64,000 bases of DNA. Origin: Lysinibacillus piscis. Lineage in GTDB: Bacteria; Bacillota; Bacilli; Bacillales_A; Planococcaceae. The stretch lies in the NCBI RefSeq assembly GCF_026012395.1, contig NZ_BRZA01000005.1:124001-188000 (forward strand), written 5' to 3'. The notes below the pieces were generated by a model. It was given only the letters and a program-made list of their open reading frames with translations. It was not told where the DNA came from and did not search any database. Below, piece after piece: positions 16,716-25,633 of the stretch. Both the position numbers and the translations under genes were made by a program. The stretch's first letter is position 1. Every line of letters starts with the position of its first letter.

Positions 16716-19700
16716 TTCTCTCTTATGCTCCTTAAAGGAATTTTATTAACGCCTGTTAATTTCAATATTTTACCGAATGTTATTTTTTCTGGATTGCTTT
16801 TTCCATCTTCAACCCACAATTCACAATCTTTTTCGTAATCCAGAACATCTAGCTCAGAATCATAATATAGAATTATTTGACCATAATCAGATGGGCGAGC
16901 TATTAAGTAAATTTCTTTGTTGTGTTTTCTAATTACAAAAATAGTATCACTTATTTCCATAATATTGGAAACATCATATTCTGACTGCTCACTTAAAAAA
17001 TCGATAATATTTTTCTTGGAACGCCCTAAAATATCTTTAACATAGCTAAACATTTCTAAACTACTTTTAGAATCATGGAGAAATTCGGCGTTAAGTATAT
17101 TATTTGAAAGAGCCCGTTTTAGATCTCCTTCAGTTGAAATACCCCATTGTGCAAGAAGTTCTTTTGATAACTCTACCGTTGTACTTGAGTCACTTTCGAT
17201 ATCAGAGCGAGACAATATCTTTTCTAATTCTTGCACTCCAGAAACACCATATTTCTGTAACACATCGTTGTATTCTTCCACTTTAGACATATTTTCAGCA
17301 ATATCATTGTCATTATAAAACCAATGTAAATTGGTTAACAAATCATTAAAGCAATTTTTAACTGTTTCATCAGATGATTTCTCTCTCAACCAAAGATATG
17401 TTTTTCTAAAAACTTCTTTTTCAACATCATTATTTTGACCTACACTGTTTTTATTCGCCTTCACATATTTTGTGATTTTCTCAGAAATGGTCTCTAGATA
17501 TACAGTTCTATTTTTAGGTAACCTGAAAAAAATGTCTTTTAATAACAATGTTTCACGTACATCATATCCAGCATATTTGCATGCCTCTTTGAGAGTTTCT
17601 TCAATTTCTCCTGAATCGAGAGAAAGTTCTGCGCTTTTTTTGAAGACACCATATTGATTAGGCAATATACCAATATGATTTAATAAATGATCCTGTTCAT
17701 ATTTCACCAAAACTCCAACAAAATTCGATAGACAATCAATTGCCTCATGTTCATTAGCAAAACTAAAGTGAGAAGTAAACCTTTCAATGCATAGACACAA
17801 ACTTATATCATTACTTATTTTTTCTCTCCAAAATTTCAATGCTGTTTTAAGAATCGTATTTGAATATTTTGAGACCTTATTTTTTTCCCACGAATAATCA
17901 AAATCCAAATTTTTAACGAGAATTAAAAAATCATCTTGTTCCTGGTTTTGCTCAGCTTGTAAGCAAATAATTTTTTGATAAAATTCATCTTCTTTTGGAT
18001 GTGACCTCTGTAACTTCTTCTCAATCTCTGAAAAAACTTCTTCTAGTGTATATTCTTTTAAAACAGGTGGAAATTCAAACTTGATTTTCCTATCTAATAA
18101 TTTGCTTTTGAAATCCAAATCTATGATTGTAGCTGTTGTTTTATAAATTTCATCAATACCACAATCGAGGAAAATTGAATCTACAGTACAAAATTCACCA
18201 TGCTGATTTGGCAAAATACATGGATTTCTACCAAGGCGGTTAACAAAAGTCTCTTCTTTCATATAGAATAATACCAGTAGTTCATTTAGCCAATCAGTTA
18301 CATCACCAATAATAATTTTTGATAATGCATCAACATTTTTAAACCCTTCTACTCTTTCGATTAAATCTAATATACTGTAATTGCGACACTCATCCCATAA
18401 AGAATTGTACCAAAGTTCTAATTCTTCGCGCTTTGTAATCATATCAGGAATAAGTTTACTTGATAGTGTCCATACCTTTTCTCTGATAGTTTCGTCTGAA
18501 TCATTTGAAATAAGCACACATGTATCCCCCCATTCATCAAAGAGAGGCTTTTTCTCAGCACTATGTGTGTAAATAAGTGGGATTTCTTTAATGTGAGATT
18601 TTAGTGAATTAATTATTTCTTTCTCAACCCATGCTTTCGATAACCAATCTTTTTCTGACTGTTCAGGAATTTTAACAATGTTATAAAGTCCTTCATAATC
18701 TTTTTCTGAGAAATAGTCCAGCATCTTAATATAAAGCTGACGCGCTTCTATTAAACTTTCCTTGTTGCTTTCTATTTGTTCATGTTTTTTATCCGTTAAA
18801 TGAATACCATTTCTTGGTTCTGTCGGGTTGAATAGTGGGTTATTTACCACTACAGGAAATGAAAAATCATTTGTCCCTAATAAAGGGAAATCACAAAAGA
18901 TTCGAGGCAATTCATCATCATATTTAACAATAAATTCATTTCCCTTCGTTTTTTCTATTTCAGCTGCAAGTGATAAATCTTCAGTGCCAACAACAAAGAT
19001 ATGCTTATTTTTGCAGTTATGGTTCCCTCTATTTGTTGTTTCAACAATAACTTCTATTTCATATGCATTTTCAAGCTCATTATTAGTAATCATTTCGCCA
19101 CGGCTTATTTTCCGTTTGAATGGACCACTTGTGACTGTTATAGAATTTATCTCTGGAACAAAAGCAAATACGTAAGGTGCAGAAATAAGTAGATTTTTCA
19201 GACCTTTTTTCGCAGTTAATACTCCTTCTTCATCCAAAATATAATTAAAACAAGTGTTGAAATTCTTTTCATTTATTGTTCTATCACTAGTTATAGTAGT
19301 GTTTTTATCTAACTGTGAGCAACTCTCCTGTATAGCATTTATTATTGACTGTTTATCCTTACCAGATCTGTCTAATGCAATACTAAAAGAACAAGGCAGT
19401 TCACCAACATCCTGCAAATATCCAATTACCTCCACTTTTTCTGAAAGTAAATGTGTAGTTAAGAACCCAGTTCCAAATTTCCCTGTAGTCTTCTTGTTTT
19501 TTGCATCGGTTACTGTGCGATCTTTTGTAGAAACTTGTTCTATAAGAAAAACAATATTTTCCGTTGAAAATAGTTTGCCATTATGTTTAAATTCAACAAT
19601 TTTTTCATTTTCTTGAAAGTTGATAATAATATCAACCATACCGCTAGAGTTAACAACATCTTTTGCATTTTGAATAAGTTCCCAAACCCACCTACAAGAA

Positions 19701-19813
19701 GTTGTATCATCATTCTTTAATTTTAATTGAGTCAACATATCTATAATTTTATTTGCTGCTTGTGTTTCTTGAGCTTTATTCCGCAGTATTTGTATTTTTT
19801 GTGAAAACTCCAT
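16712..19813 (-). CDS. Sacsin/Hsp90-type GHKL ATPase, large
   Basis: 1033 aa. The N-terminus has the GHKL ATP-binding motifs: N-box WVWELIQNAKDV (about 40-52), FKHNGKLF, and G2 GKFGTGFLTTHLL (about 110). This is the arrangement in sacsin-like ATPases. The long middle is helical without a recognised domain. The C-terminus (IARPSDYGQIILYYDSEL, GKILKLTG) is shared with similar bacterial proteins. AGGAGG lies 6-7 nt before the ATG. It is the first gene of a coupled pair with the Schlafen-like protein, inside an rlmH island. ATP-dependent sensing for anti-phage defence is the best guess, not proven. Confidence 0.7.
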   Translation of the reverse strand: MEFSQKIQILRNKAQETQAANKIIDMLTQLKLKNDDTTSCRWVWELIQNAKDVVNSSGMVDIIINFQENEKIVEFKHNGKLFSTENIVFLIEQVSTKDRTVTDAKNKKTTGKFGTGFLTTHLLSEKVEVIGYLQDVGELPCSFSIALDRSGKDKQSIINAIQESCSQLDKNTTITSDRTINEKNFNTCFNYILDEEGVLTAKKGLKNLLISAPYVFAFVPEINSITVTSGPFKRKISRGEMITNNELENAYEIEVIVETTNRGNHNCKNKHIFVVGTEDLSLAAEIEKTKGNEFIVKYDDELPRIFCDFPLLGTNDFSFPVVVNNPLFNPTEPRNGIHLTDKKHEQIESNKESLIEARQLYIKMLDYFSEKDYEGLYNIVKIPEQSEKDWLSKAWVEKEIINSLKSHIKEIPLIYTHSAEKKPLFDEWGDTCVLISNDSDETIREKVWTLSSKLIPDMITKREELELWYNSLWDECRNYSILDLIERVEGFKNVDALSKIIIGDVTDWLNELLVLFYMKEETFVNRLGRNPCILPNQHGEFCTVDSIFLDCGIDEIYKTTATIIDLDFKSKLLDRKIKFEFPPVLKEYTLEEVFSEIEKKLQRSHPKEDEFYQKIICLQAEQNQEQDDFLILVKNLDFDYSWEKNKVSKYSNTILKTALKFWREKISNDISLCLCIERFTSHFSFANEHEAIDCLSNFVGVLVKYEQDHLLNHIGILPNQYGVFKKSAELSLDSGEIEETLKEACKYAGYDVRETLLLKDIFFRLPKNRTVYLETISEKITKYVKANKNSVGQNNDVEKEVFRKTYLWLREKSSDETVKNCFNDLLTNLHWFYNDNDIAENMSKVEEYNDVLQKYGVSGVQELEKILSRSDIESDSSTTVELSKELLAQWGISTEGDLKRALSNNILNAEFLHDSKSSLEMFSYVKDILGRSKKNIIDFLSEQSEYDVSNIMEISDTIFVIRKHNKEIYLIARPSDYGQIILYYDSELDVLDYEKDCELWVEDGKSNPEKITFGKILKLTGVNKIPLRSIREN

Positions 19814-20279
19814 TTTTACCCTCCTAAATTCCCAAGTAACCTATGCCATTACTTCTAACAATGTAAAATTCATTATAAGTGCTCCTTCTATATTCTTCAT
19901 CTTTTTTCCTCTATTCTACTTTATTAGTTATTTTTCGACATTCTATTAAAAATCCCTTTTGCTAAAGGAGTAAGTCAAGCATAGGTTAGTTTGTTGATAT
20001 CTACGAAATAATAAATAAATTTTAAAATCAAATGATATTCCCCTAGGGTCGAATAATTAATTCTTTCTTCTTGTAGTTAATGGGATTCATAAAGCTATAA
20101 TCTTCGATGGACTACGGAATATTGTCCAAGCATCCAAGATAGAGTATATCATTTAAGTATTGACAATCTCACAAACCTTTCTTATTTAGCAGTATCTTTA
20201 AATATCCTAATTGTGGTTAAAATATGGTTCACCATAATAAAACTAAGTAAGGCTTAATCATCACATCTATAGAAAACCG
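19814..20279. other. Intergenic region between the ATPase gene and the island right end
   Basis: About 465 bp, AT-rich, without a supported gene. It should hold the promoter of the ATPase operon (TTGACA-like text near 20159 would fire away from it, so no site is assigned). The stretch ends at the right att-like repeats. Confidence 0.4.
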
Positions 20280-20310
20280 CACTTACTTATGATACGGTTC
20301 TCCGTAATAT
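20280..20310 (-). repeat. Inner right att-like copy of the rlmH 3' end (R1)
   Basis: CACTTACTTATGATACGG then TTCTCCGTAATAT. On the minus strand it encodes RYYGEPYHK and a stop. It is 72 bp beyond the true rlmH end. Confidence 0.8.
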
Positions 20311-20351
20311 CTCTAAATGAGGTTTCCCACACTCTACCCACCGAAAAACCT

Positions 20352-20378
20352 CACCTACTTATGATACGGAGCATTATG
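20352..20378 (-). repeat. rlmH 3' end as att site (R2)
   Basis: CACCTACTTATGATACGG then AGCATTATG, the native end of rlmH, encoding NAPYHK and a TAG stop. The three other copies use TAA. The core TACTTATGATACGG is shared with L2 and R1. Confidence 0.8.
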
Positions 20379-20834
20379 AATAATCCTAAAACTCCGATAA
20401 ACCTGCTCCACCAACACCAATTTCATCAACTGATGGGGCAAGGTCATTTTGCCAAAGGATTGCTGCTCATCTGCCCGTTTTAACACATCCTCATGCAACC
20501 CTAAAGAGCCACCAATCACAAAAGCAACTTTGCTTTTGCCATAAGTCATCAGTGATTCCAGATCGGCTGCCATTTGTTCGGAGGTTTTCATTTTGCCATT
20601 GATAGCTAAGGCGATGACATATGTATCGGGGCTAATTTTGGCGAGGATGCGTTCGCCTTCCTTTTTCTTCACGATCTCCATTTCGGCATCGCTTAATTGT
20701 TCGGGGGCTTTTTCGTCGGGCACCTCGATTAAATCCATTTTGGCATAGCTACCTAATCGTTTCACATATTCATCAATACCCATTTTTAAATACTTTTCCT
20801 TCAGCTTTCCGACTGAAACAATCATTATATTCAC
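20355..20834 (-). CDS. rlmH: 23S rRNA pseudouridine-1915 N3-methyltransferase
   Basis: 159 aa, a full-length SPOUT methyltransferase that methylates pseudouridine 1915 in helix 69 of 23S r[17 protein letters not shown] and [20 protein letters not shown] form the trefoil-knot SAM site. It starts at GTG 20834, with AGGTGG 7 nt upstream, giving [11 protein letters not shown] like the B. subtilis protein. The final codons (NAPYHK) are the target of SCC-type insertion; here the gene stays intact because the att site keeps its last codons. The promoter region carries DnaA boxes. Confidence 0.97.
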   Translation of the reverse strand: MNIMIVSVGKLKEKYLKMGIDEYVKRLGSYAKMDLIEVPDEKAPEQLSDAEMEIVKKKEGERILAKISPDTYVIALAINGKMKTSEQMAADLESLMTYGKSKVAFVIGGSLGLHEDVLKRADEQQSFGKMTLPHQLMKLVLVEQVYRSFRIIHNAPYHK

Positions 20835-20837
20835 ACG

Positions 20838-21235
20838 TTATCCACCTTTACAATACATTTACAAACAGTTTATCCACAAAAGTTATCAACATATCCACAT
20901 ATCTATCCTATATATTGTGTAAAGTTATTTACTTGATACAATATATTCTGCTGGTTGTTCACAGTAGCTACACTTTGTGGATAACTTTTCAGCCTCCTCA
21001 ACTTTATTCATGATTGGGAAGATTTTTTGCTCCGCTACAAACATATCTAAAGCGTGGTCTATATGGTTTTCACAGCTATATTTCTCCATAATTACTCGTC
21101 TCCTTATTTTCCGAAATTTCCACAAACTTATTCACAATTCAATCATTGTTATCCACAATCTATTGTAACAAAGGTTCTAATCCTATAAAAGACACAGCAT
21201 TATTTTTCTGTACATTCTTGGATTAGTTATCCACA
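20838..21235. promoter_or_regulatory. DnaA-box cluster upstream of rlmH
   Basis: Perfect TTATCCACA boxes at 20870-20878, 21149-21157 and 21227-21235 and, reversed, at 20976-20984. Near-matches lie at 20838 (TTATCCACC), 20883 (TTATCAACA), 20891 (ATATCCACA) and 21128 (TTATTCACA). In B. subtilis one of the origin-proximal DnaA-box clusters that titrate DnaA lies at yydA, which is rlmH. The position here agrees with that. Confidence 0.75.
20925..21089 (-). CDS. CxxH/CxxC zinc-binding-like small protein
   Basis: 54 aa: MEKYSCENHIDHALDMFV then CSYCEQPAEYIV. The C-x(2)-H and C-x(2)-C pairs match the small CxxH/CxxC protein family found next to rlmH in Bacillaceae and probably bind zinc. The start at 21089 has AAGGAG 10 nt upstream; the longer frame back to 21125 has none. 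The gene lies inside the DnaA-box cluster. Function unknown. Confidence 0.8.
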   Translation of the reverse strand: MEKYSCENHIDHALDMFVAEQKIFPIMNKVEEAEKLSTKCSYCEQPAEYIVSSK

Positions 21236-21243
21236 TACTAAAG

Positions 21244-21284
21244 AAAAAAGCGATAAGGATTTTGCAAGATCCTTACCGCTTTTA
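21244..21284 (-). terminator. Terminator of htrA
   Basis: On the minus strand AAAAGCGGTAAGGAT, a short loop, ATCCTTATCGCTTTTTT. It lies 9 bp after the htrA stop and would end the wal-htrA transcripts. Confidence 0.85.
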
Positions 21285-21292
21285 CATCGATT

Positions 21293-22576
21293 TTACAATG
21301 CATTGCTATCTGTTAATGTTAATTTTAGTTCCACTAACTTTCCTTGGCGATACACTTTCATTGTTAATGTATCCCCAGTTTTCTTTTCATTGTATAAATG
21401 TTTGCGTAAATCAATGGCTGTTTCAATTTTTTGACCATCCATTTCCACAATCACATCATATTGTTGCGCACCTGCTTTTGATGCTGGTGAATTACCTTTT
21501 ACATCTGTAATGACAACACCTGTTGTTACATCTTGTGGTAATTTCAATGTTTGCTGCTGATAAAATGCTGGTACATCTGTTAAATCTGTTAAAGAAATAC
21601 CCATTGTTGGACGTTCCATTTTTCCGTTTTTCTCTAATTCCTCAATAATTGGAATCGCTGAGTTAATTGGAATAGAGAAGCCTAAACCTTCAACTTGAGA
21701 TTCTGCAATTTTCATGGAATTAATACCAATCAGCTCTCCAGCTAAATTGACAAGTGCACCACCACTATTCCCTGGATTGATAGCTGCATCTGTTTGTAAA
21801 ACCTCCTGTTGCCAATCAGATGTCCCATCACCATTTAAATCAACAGGTACAGAACGATCTTTACCAGAAACGACGCCTGTTGTTACAGAGCCATAAAAGT
21901 CTAGACCTAGTGGGTTACCAATGGCAATAACTGCTTCACCTTGTTTTAAAACATCTGAATTACCGAAAGCCGCTACCGTTTTGACATTTTTAGAACTGAT
22001 TGAAATAACCGCTAAGTCTGTCCACATATCGTTACCGACTAATTTTGCCTCTTCCTTCGTACCATCTGGCATTGTAACCTCTAACTGCTTAGCTCCTTCA
22101 ATTACGTGATTATTTGTCACGATAAAGGCTGTATCTCCTGCCACTTTATAAATAACGCCTGAGCCACTACCTGCTGTTTCATCCTTTGTAGTAGATGGGC
22201 TCCAAAAACCACCACTTGTCACAGTTTGAATATTGCTAATTCCAACAACAGCAGCTGATGCCTTATCCACCGCTTTGACCACATCTGTCGTTACTGCCGT
22301 AGCTGTTTGGTCAATTGTTGTTTCTGGCTTAGCTGTACTAGTCGTCTCTGTTGAACCAGGCATTTGATTGACAAGTCCAGGTAGCATAAGCCACACAAGT
22401 AAAGCACCAATAATGACTCCGACAAAGCCACTGAAGAAATAGCCTCCCTTTCCACCACCACTTTTCTTTTTCAAACGTTTCTCTTGTGTTTCACGCTCTT
22501 CTTTTTCCAATCGCTCCTGTAGAGGTGTTTTTGGTACTTCATCATTTTTATATTCATCATCGTGGAAATAACTCAT
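21293..22576 (-). CDS. htrA: HtrA/DegP-like membrane-anchored serine protease
   Basis: 427 aa: a cytoplasmic charged N-terminus, one transmembrane helix (about 45-68), a trypsin-like domain with the triad His in NNHVIEGA, Asp in WTDLAVISI and Ser in PGNSGGALVN, then a C-terminal PDZ domain (about 335-420). It degrades misfolded proteins at the outer face of the membrane. The second of two ATGs is used (8 nt from AAAGGA). It follows walJ, as yyxA does in B. subtilis, although a terminator lies between. Often controlled by cell-envelope stress regulators. Confidence 0.92.
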   Translation of the reverse strand: MSYFHDDEYKNDEVPKTPLQERLEKEERETQEKRLKKKSGGGKGGYFFSGFVGVIIGALLVWLMLPGLVNQMPGSTETTSTAKPETTIDQTATAVTTDVVKAVDKASAAVVGISNIQTVTSGGFWSPSTTKDETAGSGSGVIYKVAGDTAFIVTNNHVIEGAKQLEVTMPDGTKEEAKLVGNDMWTDLAVISISSKNVKTVAAFGNSDVLKQGEAVIAIGNPLGLDFYGSVTTGVVSGKDRSVPVDLNGDGTSDWQQEVLQTDAAINPGNSGGALVNLAGELIGINSMKIAESQVEGLGFSIPINSAIPIIEELEKNGKMERPTMGISLTDLTDVPAFYQQQTLKLPQDVTTGVVITDVKGNSPASKAGAQQYDVIVEMDGQKIETAIDLRKHLYNEKKTGDTLTMKVYRQGKLVELKLTLTDSNAL

Positions 22577-22673
22577 TGTGCTCATCCTTTCATTTTTTCC
22601 TATTTGTTAGTTGTTACCCTTATACTACAATTCAAACATTAAAATTAGATGAAAATGAAATAAAATGGACATA

Positions 22674-22713
22674 AAAATAGCTGTTCAATTCCATGAAGAA
22701 TTAAACAGCTACT
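22674..22713 (-). terminator. Terminator between walJ and htrA
   Basis: On the minus strand TAGCTGTT pairs with AACAGCTA with a loop of about 20 nt, followed by TTTTTATG. It lies directly after the walJ stop. Confidence 0.8.
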
Positions 22714-22716
22714 CTA

Positions 22717-23508
22717 TTAAACTGTCACAAGTGTCGTTGGATTTTCTGCATCCGTATCGAATAAATGAACATGCTCTCCTACTAAAATTCCGCAAGATTG
22801 CAATGTTTGTGTCACACTCATGCGTGCTAGCTCTTTCATATTATTATCTTTACTTAAATGGGCTAGATAGATATTCGTTGGTTTATCAAATACCACATCA
22901 CTCATCGCTATCGCTGCATCCTCATTCGATACATGCCCCACATCACTTAAAATGCGTCGCTTTGTAGACCATGGATAACGCCCCATTTGTAGCATACCTA
23001 CATCATGATTACTTTCAAAAACAAAGGCATCTGCACCACGAATGATACCTTTCATGCGGTCACTTACATAACCTGTATCCGTAATAACAACCAATTTACG
23101 GTCATTTTCGTGGAATGTATAAAACATCGGGTCCGCAGCATCATGGGACACAGCAAAGGATTCAATCGCTAGCGAACCAAAATGCTTCACAGTTTCCATT
23201 TCAAACTCAAATCGCTGCGCAGATGGAATATCTCCAATATTGCCATCCATCGCCTGCCACGTTTTCGCATTAGCGTAAATCGGCACATTGTATTTTCGTG
23301 CCAATACACCAATCCCTTTAATATGGTCAATATGCTCATGTGTCACTAAAATGCCACTTAGCTGTTTCATATTGCGATCGATTTTACTAAATAGTTGCTC
23401 CATCCTTTTGCCACTTAATCCTGCATCTACAATAAAGGCATGTTCATCATTTTCTACATAAATAGAATTACCTGTACTTCCACTTGCCAAAACACTAAAT
23501 CGCATCAT
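22717..23508 (-). CDS. walJ: WalJ (YycJ), MBL-fold hydrolase of the wal operon
   Basis: 263 aa, metallo-beta-lactamase fold with [15 protein letters not shown] as metal ligands, SHDAADP and ITDTGYVS. In Bacillus and Staphylococcus this last gene of the walRKHIJ operon encodes a 5'-3' exonuclease-like protein linked to DNA repair and coordination with the cell wall. Its start is 1 nt after the walI stop, so the two are translated from one message. Confidence 0.92.
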   Translation of the reverse strand: MMRFSVLASGSTGNSIYVENDEHAFIVDAGLSGKRMEQLFSKIDRNMKQLSGILVTHEHIDHIKGIGVLARKYNVPIYANAKTWQAMDGNIGDIPSAQRFEFEMETVKHFGSLAIESFAVSHDAADPMFYTFHENDRKLVVITDTGYVSDRMKGIIRGADAFVFESNHDVGMLQMGRYPWSTKRRILSDVGHVSNEDAAIAMSDVVFDKPTNIYLAHLSKDNNMKELARMSVTQTLQSCGILVGEHVHLFDTDAENPTTLVTV

Positions 23509-24327
23509 TTAACTCTCCAAATCCTCTTCCTGCATATCTACTTGAATTTCGATCATTTTTCCATCCACAGCATTTACGAAATATTCTTCGACATTGCCAT
23601 CCGATAATTTTACTTGCACTTCCCATGTTGGTACTAATACCTGTGTTTGTGTTAAATAGACCAGTGCAGAGTAGCCTAATCGCACCTGTGTAATATGAGA
23701 ATCTTGCTTTAATATCCCTTTGACATACAATGCTTGAAGAATTTGTAGTGGTGGCAGTACATTTTCCTGCTGCTCCATTTCCTCAATATTATCAACCATC
23801 GTCTGTTCATACATCGTGATTTCATTTTCAGCGTTCCAATATACTTTTAATAACCCTCTTTTATTATAGTAAAACATACGGTTATTTGCCTTTTGGAAGA
23901 AAATCGCTACACGCTCCTCATGATCAATTGTCCAAAGTGCATAGGAGGCACCCTCATAAACATTTGTTTTCAGAAATTCCGTAAAGCTCAACTCTGTATT
24001 GATATTTGGTAATTTCAATGGCTCTGCAAATGTGACAACAGCATGTACATCATCCTTAATCGTCACCTGTTGATTGTTATTTGTAAAATCCTTATCTGTA
24101 AAATGATGAACTTTCGCTGAAATATATGTCGCTGATTCAATATTACTTGGCAATACACCATATGTAATATTATCATCTTTTAAACGAGCCTCGATTGTTT
24201 TTTCCCCAAGTATTTGTGTTTCTACATTTTGTGCCTCTGTGTAACGATTCAAATACAGCATATATAAAAAGATATTTAAAATTAAAAATACGGCGATAAA
24301 AATTGTTTTTGTTTTATTCCAATCCAA
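23509..24327 (-). CDS. walI: WalI (YycI), membrane regulator of WalK
   Basis: 272 aa, one N-terminal transmembrane helix (IFIAVFLILNIFLYML) and an extracytoplasmic part of the YycI fold. It forms a complex with WalH and the sensor kinase WalK and tunes its activity. The start is TTG at 24327, giving MDWNKTKTIF like the B. subtilis protein, with GGAGG 8 nt upstream; an ATG five codons earlier has no such site. It overlaps the end of walH by 14 nt. Confidence 0.92.
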   Translation of the reverse strand: MDWNKTKTIFIAVFLILNIFLYMLYLNRYTEAQNVETQILGEKTIEARLKDDNITYGVLPSNIESATYISAKVHHFTDKDFTNNNQQVTIKDDVHAVVTFAEPLKLPNINTELSFTEFLKTNVYEGASYALWTIDHEERVAIFFQKANNRMFYYNKRGLLKVYWNAENEITMYEQTMVDNIEEMEQQENVLPPLQILQALYVKGILKQDSHITQVRLGYSALVYLTQTQVLVPTWEVQVKLSDGNVEEYFVNAVDGKMIEIQVDMQEEDLES

Positions 24328-25633
24328 GTTTGACACCTCCAAATAGTTCAGGTGTCACTCTTGTCCATTTCCCATTACGTGACATTAACCAGCATGGCTC
24401 CAATGTAAAGATATGCAGGCTTTGGTTTTGCGTTAAATAATAACCAATCGTCAACTCATCAATATCTGAGACCATAATATTATCCATTTGATGAATTTTA
24501 TCAATAATTTCTACTCCTGAAGGCAGCTCTTTAATCTCCTTCTCAGACGGAATATCGATATCTAAAGAAAAATAGGGACGTTTATAATGGAAAATTCGAT
24601 TATCTCCCCAAATCGTTGACATGCGATATATCAGTTGATCACTGTATACAGGCAGACCTTGTAAAAATAGCTGATAATCAATTTGATTTTGATTCATACC
24701 TAATGAAATATAGCGATAGTCAGCCGTAAAGCCACCATGCTCATTAATAAATTCAAAACTATCCTTCAATAGTTTCGATGGCTCGATACTGACACTGCTT
24801 TCAGCTGCTGGATATACATAATTTAATGATTTAAAATTCGTATCTACAGTCATTTCAGACATACCATCTGTATATTTTTCTATTGGGCTTTCCATATTAC
24901 TACGTACAATGTTTGGCTCTGTAAACAGCACATTTTTAAAAAGCTCTGGCGATAAATCATTGATAAAATATGTGTACTTCACCGATTCAATCGTATCTTT
25001 TGCAATATACAATGATGTTGCATTCTCTCGCTCAATCTCTTGGAAAGCACCATATTTTTCAGCGGGCTCTATAATATTTTTCATAAATTGATGTGCATTT
25101 TGGATACTAACGTGTGCACGCATCGATGTAGCACTACTATTGCTAACAAAAAACACTTGCAACTCTCGATTTGCGTAATGACTCCAATCAATAATCATTC
25201 GATTAAAGGTTGTCTCAGGTAACTCTTTATCTGTAAATTGGAAAGTTGTACTTAACACAGAAAAGGGAATCTCCCCTGTGAAAAAAACGGTCATTCGCTT
25301 ATCAGTACGAATCATTTCATTCATGTAATTGGCTGACAAATTACTATCAATGCGCAAATCAAATACATTCCAGCCTCTCCACATCTTCATCAAATCTTTC
25401 ATGACACTATTGGATACTGTACCTGTAAAGCCGTTTTCAAAACGGTAAACCGCCTTATATGGGCGAATTAGATCTTCAAAATTTTTCTGTGAACCAACTA
25501 AAATTTCTTTACTTTCAACTTGTTCAATATAGCGATAATCAGGTGTGTATGTCCAAATCGTAAAAGTCAATGCGATGCTTAGCATGACGAGTAGAAATAG
25601 GACAATAGATTTCACTGGCTCTATATATTTCAT
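24314..25633 (-). CDS. walH: WalH (YycH), membrane regulator of WalK
   Basis: 439 aa, one N-terminal transmembrane helix (IVLFLLVMLSIALTFTIW) and a large extracytoplasmic YycH domain. With WalI it binds WalK and holds it in check. The ATG at 25633 overlaps the walK stop by 4 nt (ATGA), so translation is coupled; the in-frame GTG two codons earlier is less likely because Bacillus homologues also begin MK. Confidence 0.92.
   Translation of the reverse strand: MKYIEPVKSIVLFLLVMLSIALTFTIWTYTPDYRYIEQVESKEILVGSQKNFEDLIRPYKAVYRFENGFTGTVSNSVMKDLMKMWRGWNVFDLRIDSNLSANYMNEMIRTDKRMTVFFTGEIPFSVLSTTFQFTDKELPETTFNRMIIDWSHYANRELQVFFVSNSSATSMRAHVSIQNAHQFMKNIIEPAEKYGAFQEIERENATSLYIAKDTIESVKYTYFINDLSPELFKNVLFTEPNIVRSNMESPIEKYTDGMSEMTVDTNFKSLNYVYPAAESSVSIEPSKLLKDSFEFINEHGGFTADYRYISLGMNQNQIDYQLFLQGLPVYSDQLIYRMSTIWGDNRIFHYKRPYFSLDIDIPSEKEIKELPSGVEIIDKIHQMDNIMVSDIDELTIGYYLTQNQSLHIFTLEPCWLMSRNGKWTRVTPELFGGVKLGLE

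Larger units (their letters stand above)
10575..20378. mobile_element. SCC-like genomic island integrated at the 3' end of rlmH
   Basis: About 9.7 kb lies between two pairs of near-identical sequences that each repeat the last codons of rlmH (10575 and 10648; 20280 and 20352). In staphylococci the large serine recombinases CcrA/B/C insert SCC elements exactly at this site and leave such direct repeats. Here a truncated large serine recombinase is still present (15294-15758). Every gene inside is on the minus strand, and several encode likely defence proteins. No intact integrase is seen, so the island is probably immobile by itself. The island boundaries are seen in the sequence; the SCC-like mechanism is inferred. 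Confidence 0.8.

Noticed and set aside
20159..20200. A TTGACA-like motif upstream of rlmH repeats.
   Set aside because: No matching -10 in the direction of a gene; the ATPase operon runs the other way.
10575..20378. CRISPR array, tRNA, rRNA or intact transposase within the island or elsewhere.
   Set aside because: No regular short spacer-repeat arrays and no DDE or intact integrase motifs were seen; the only integrase sequence is the truncated serine recombinase.
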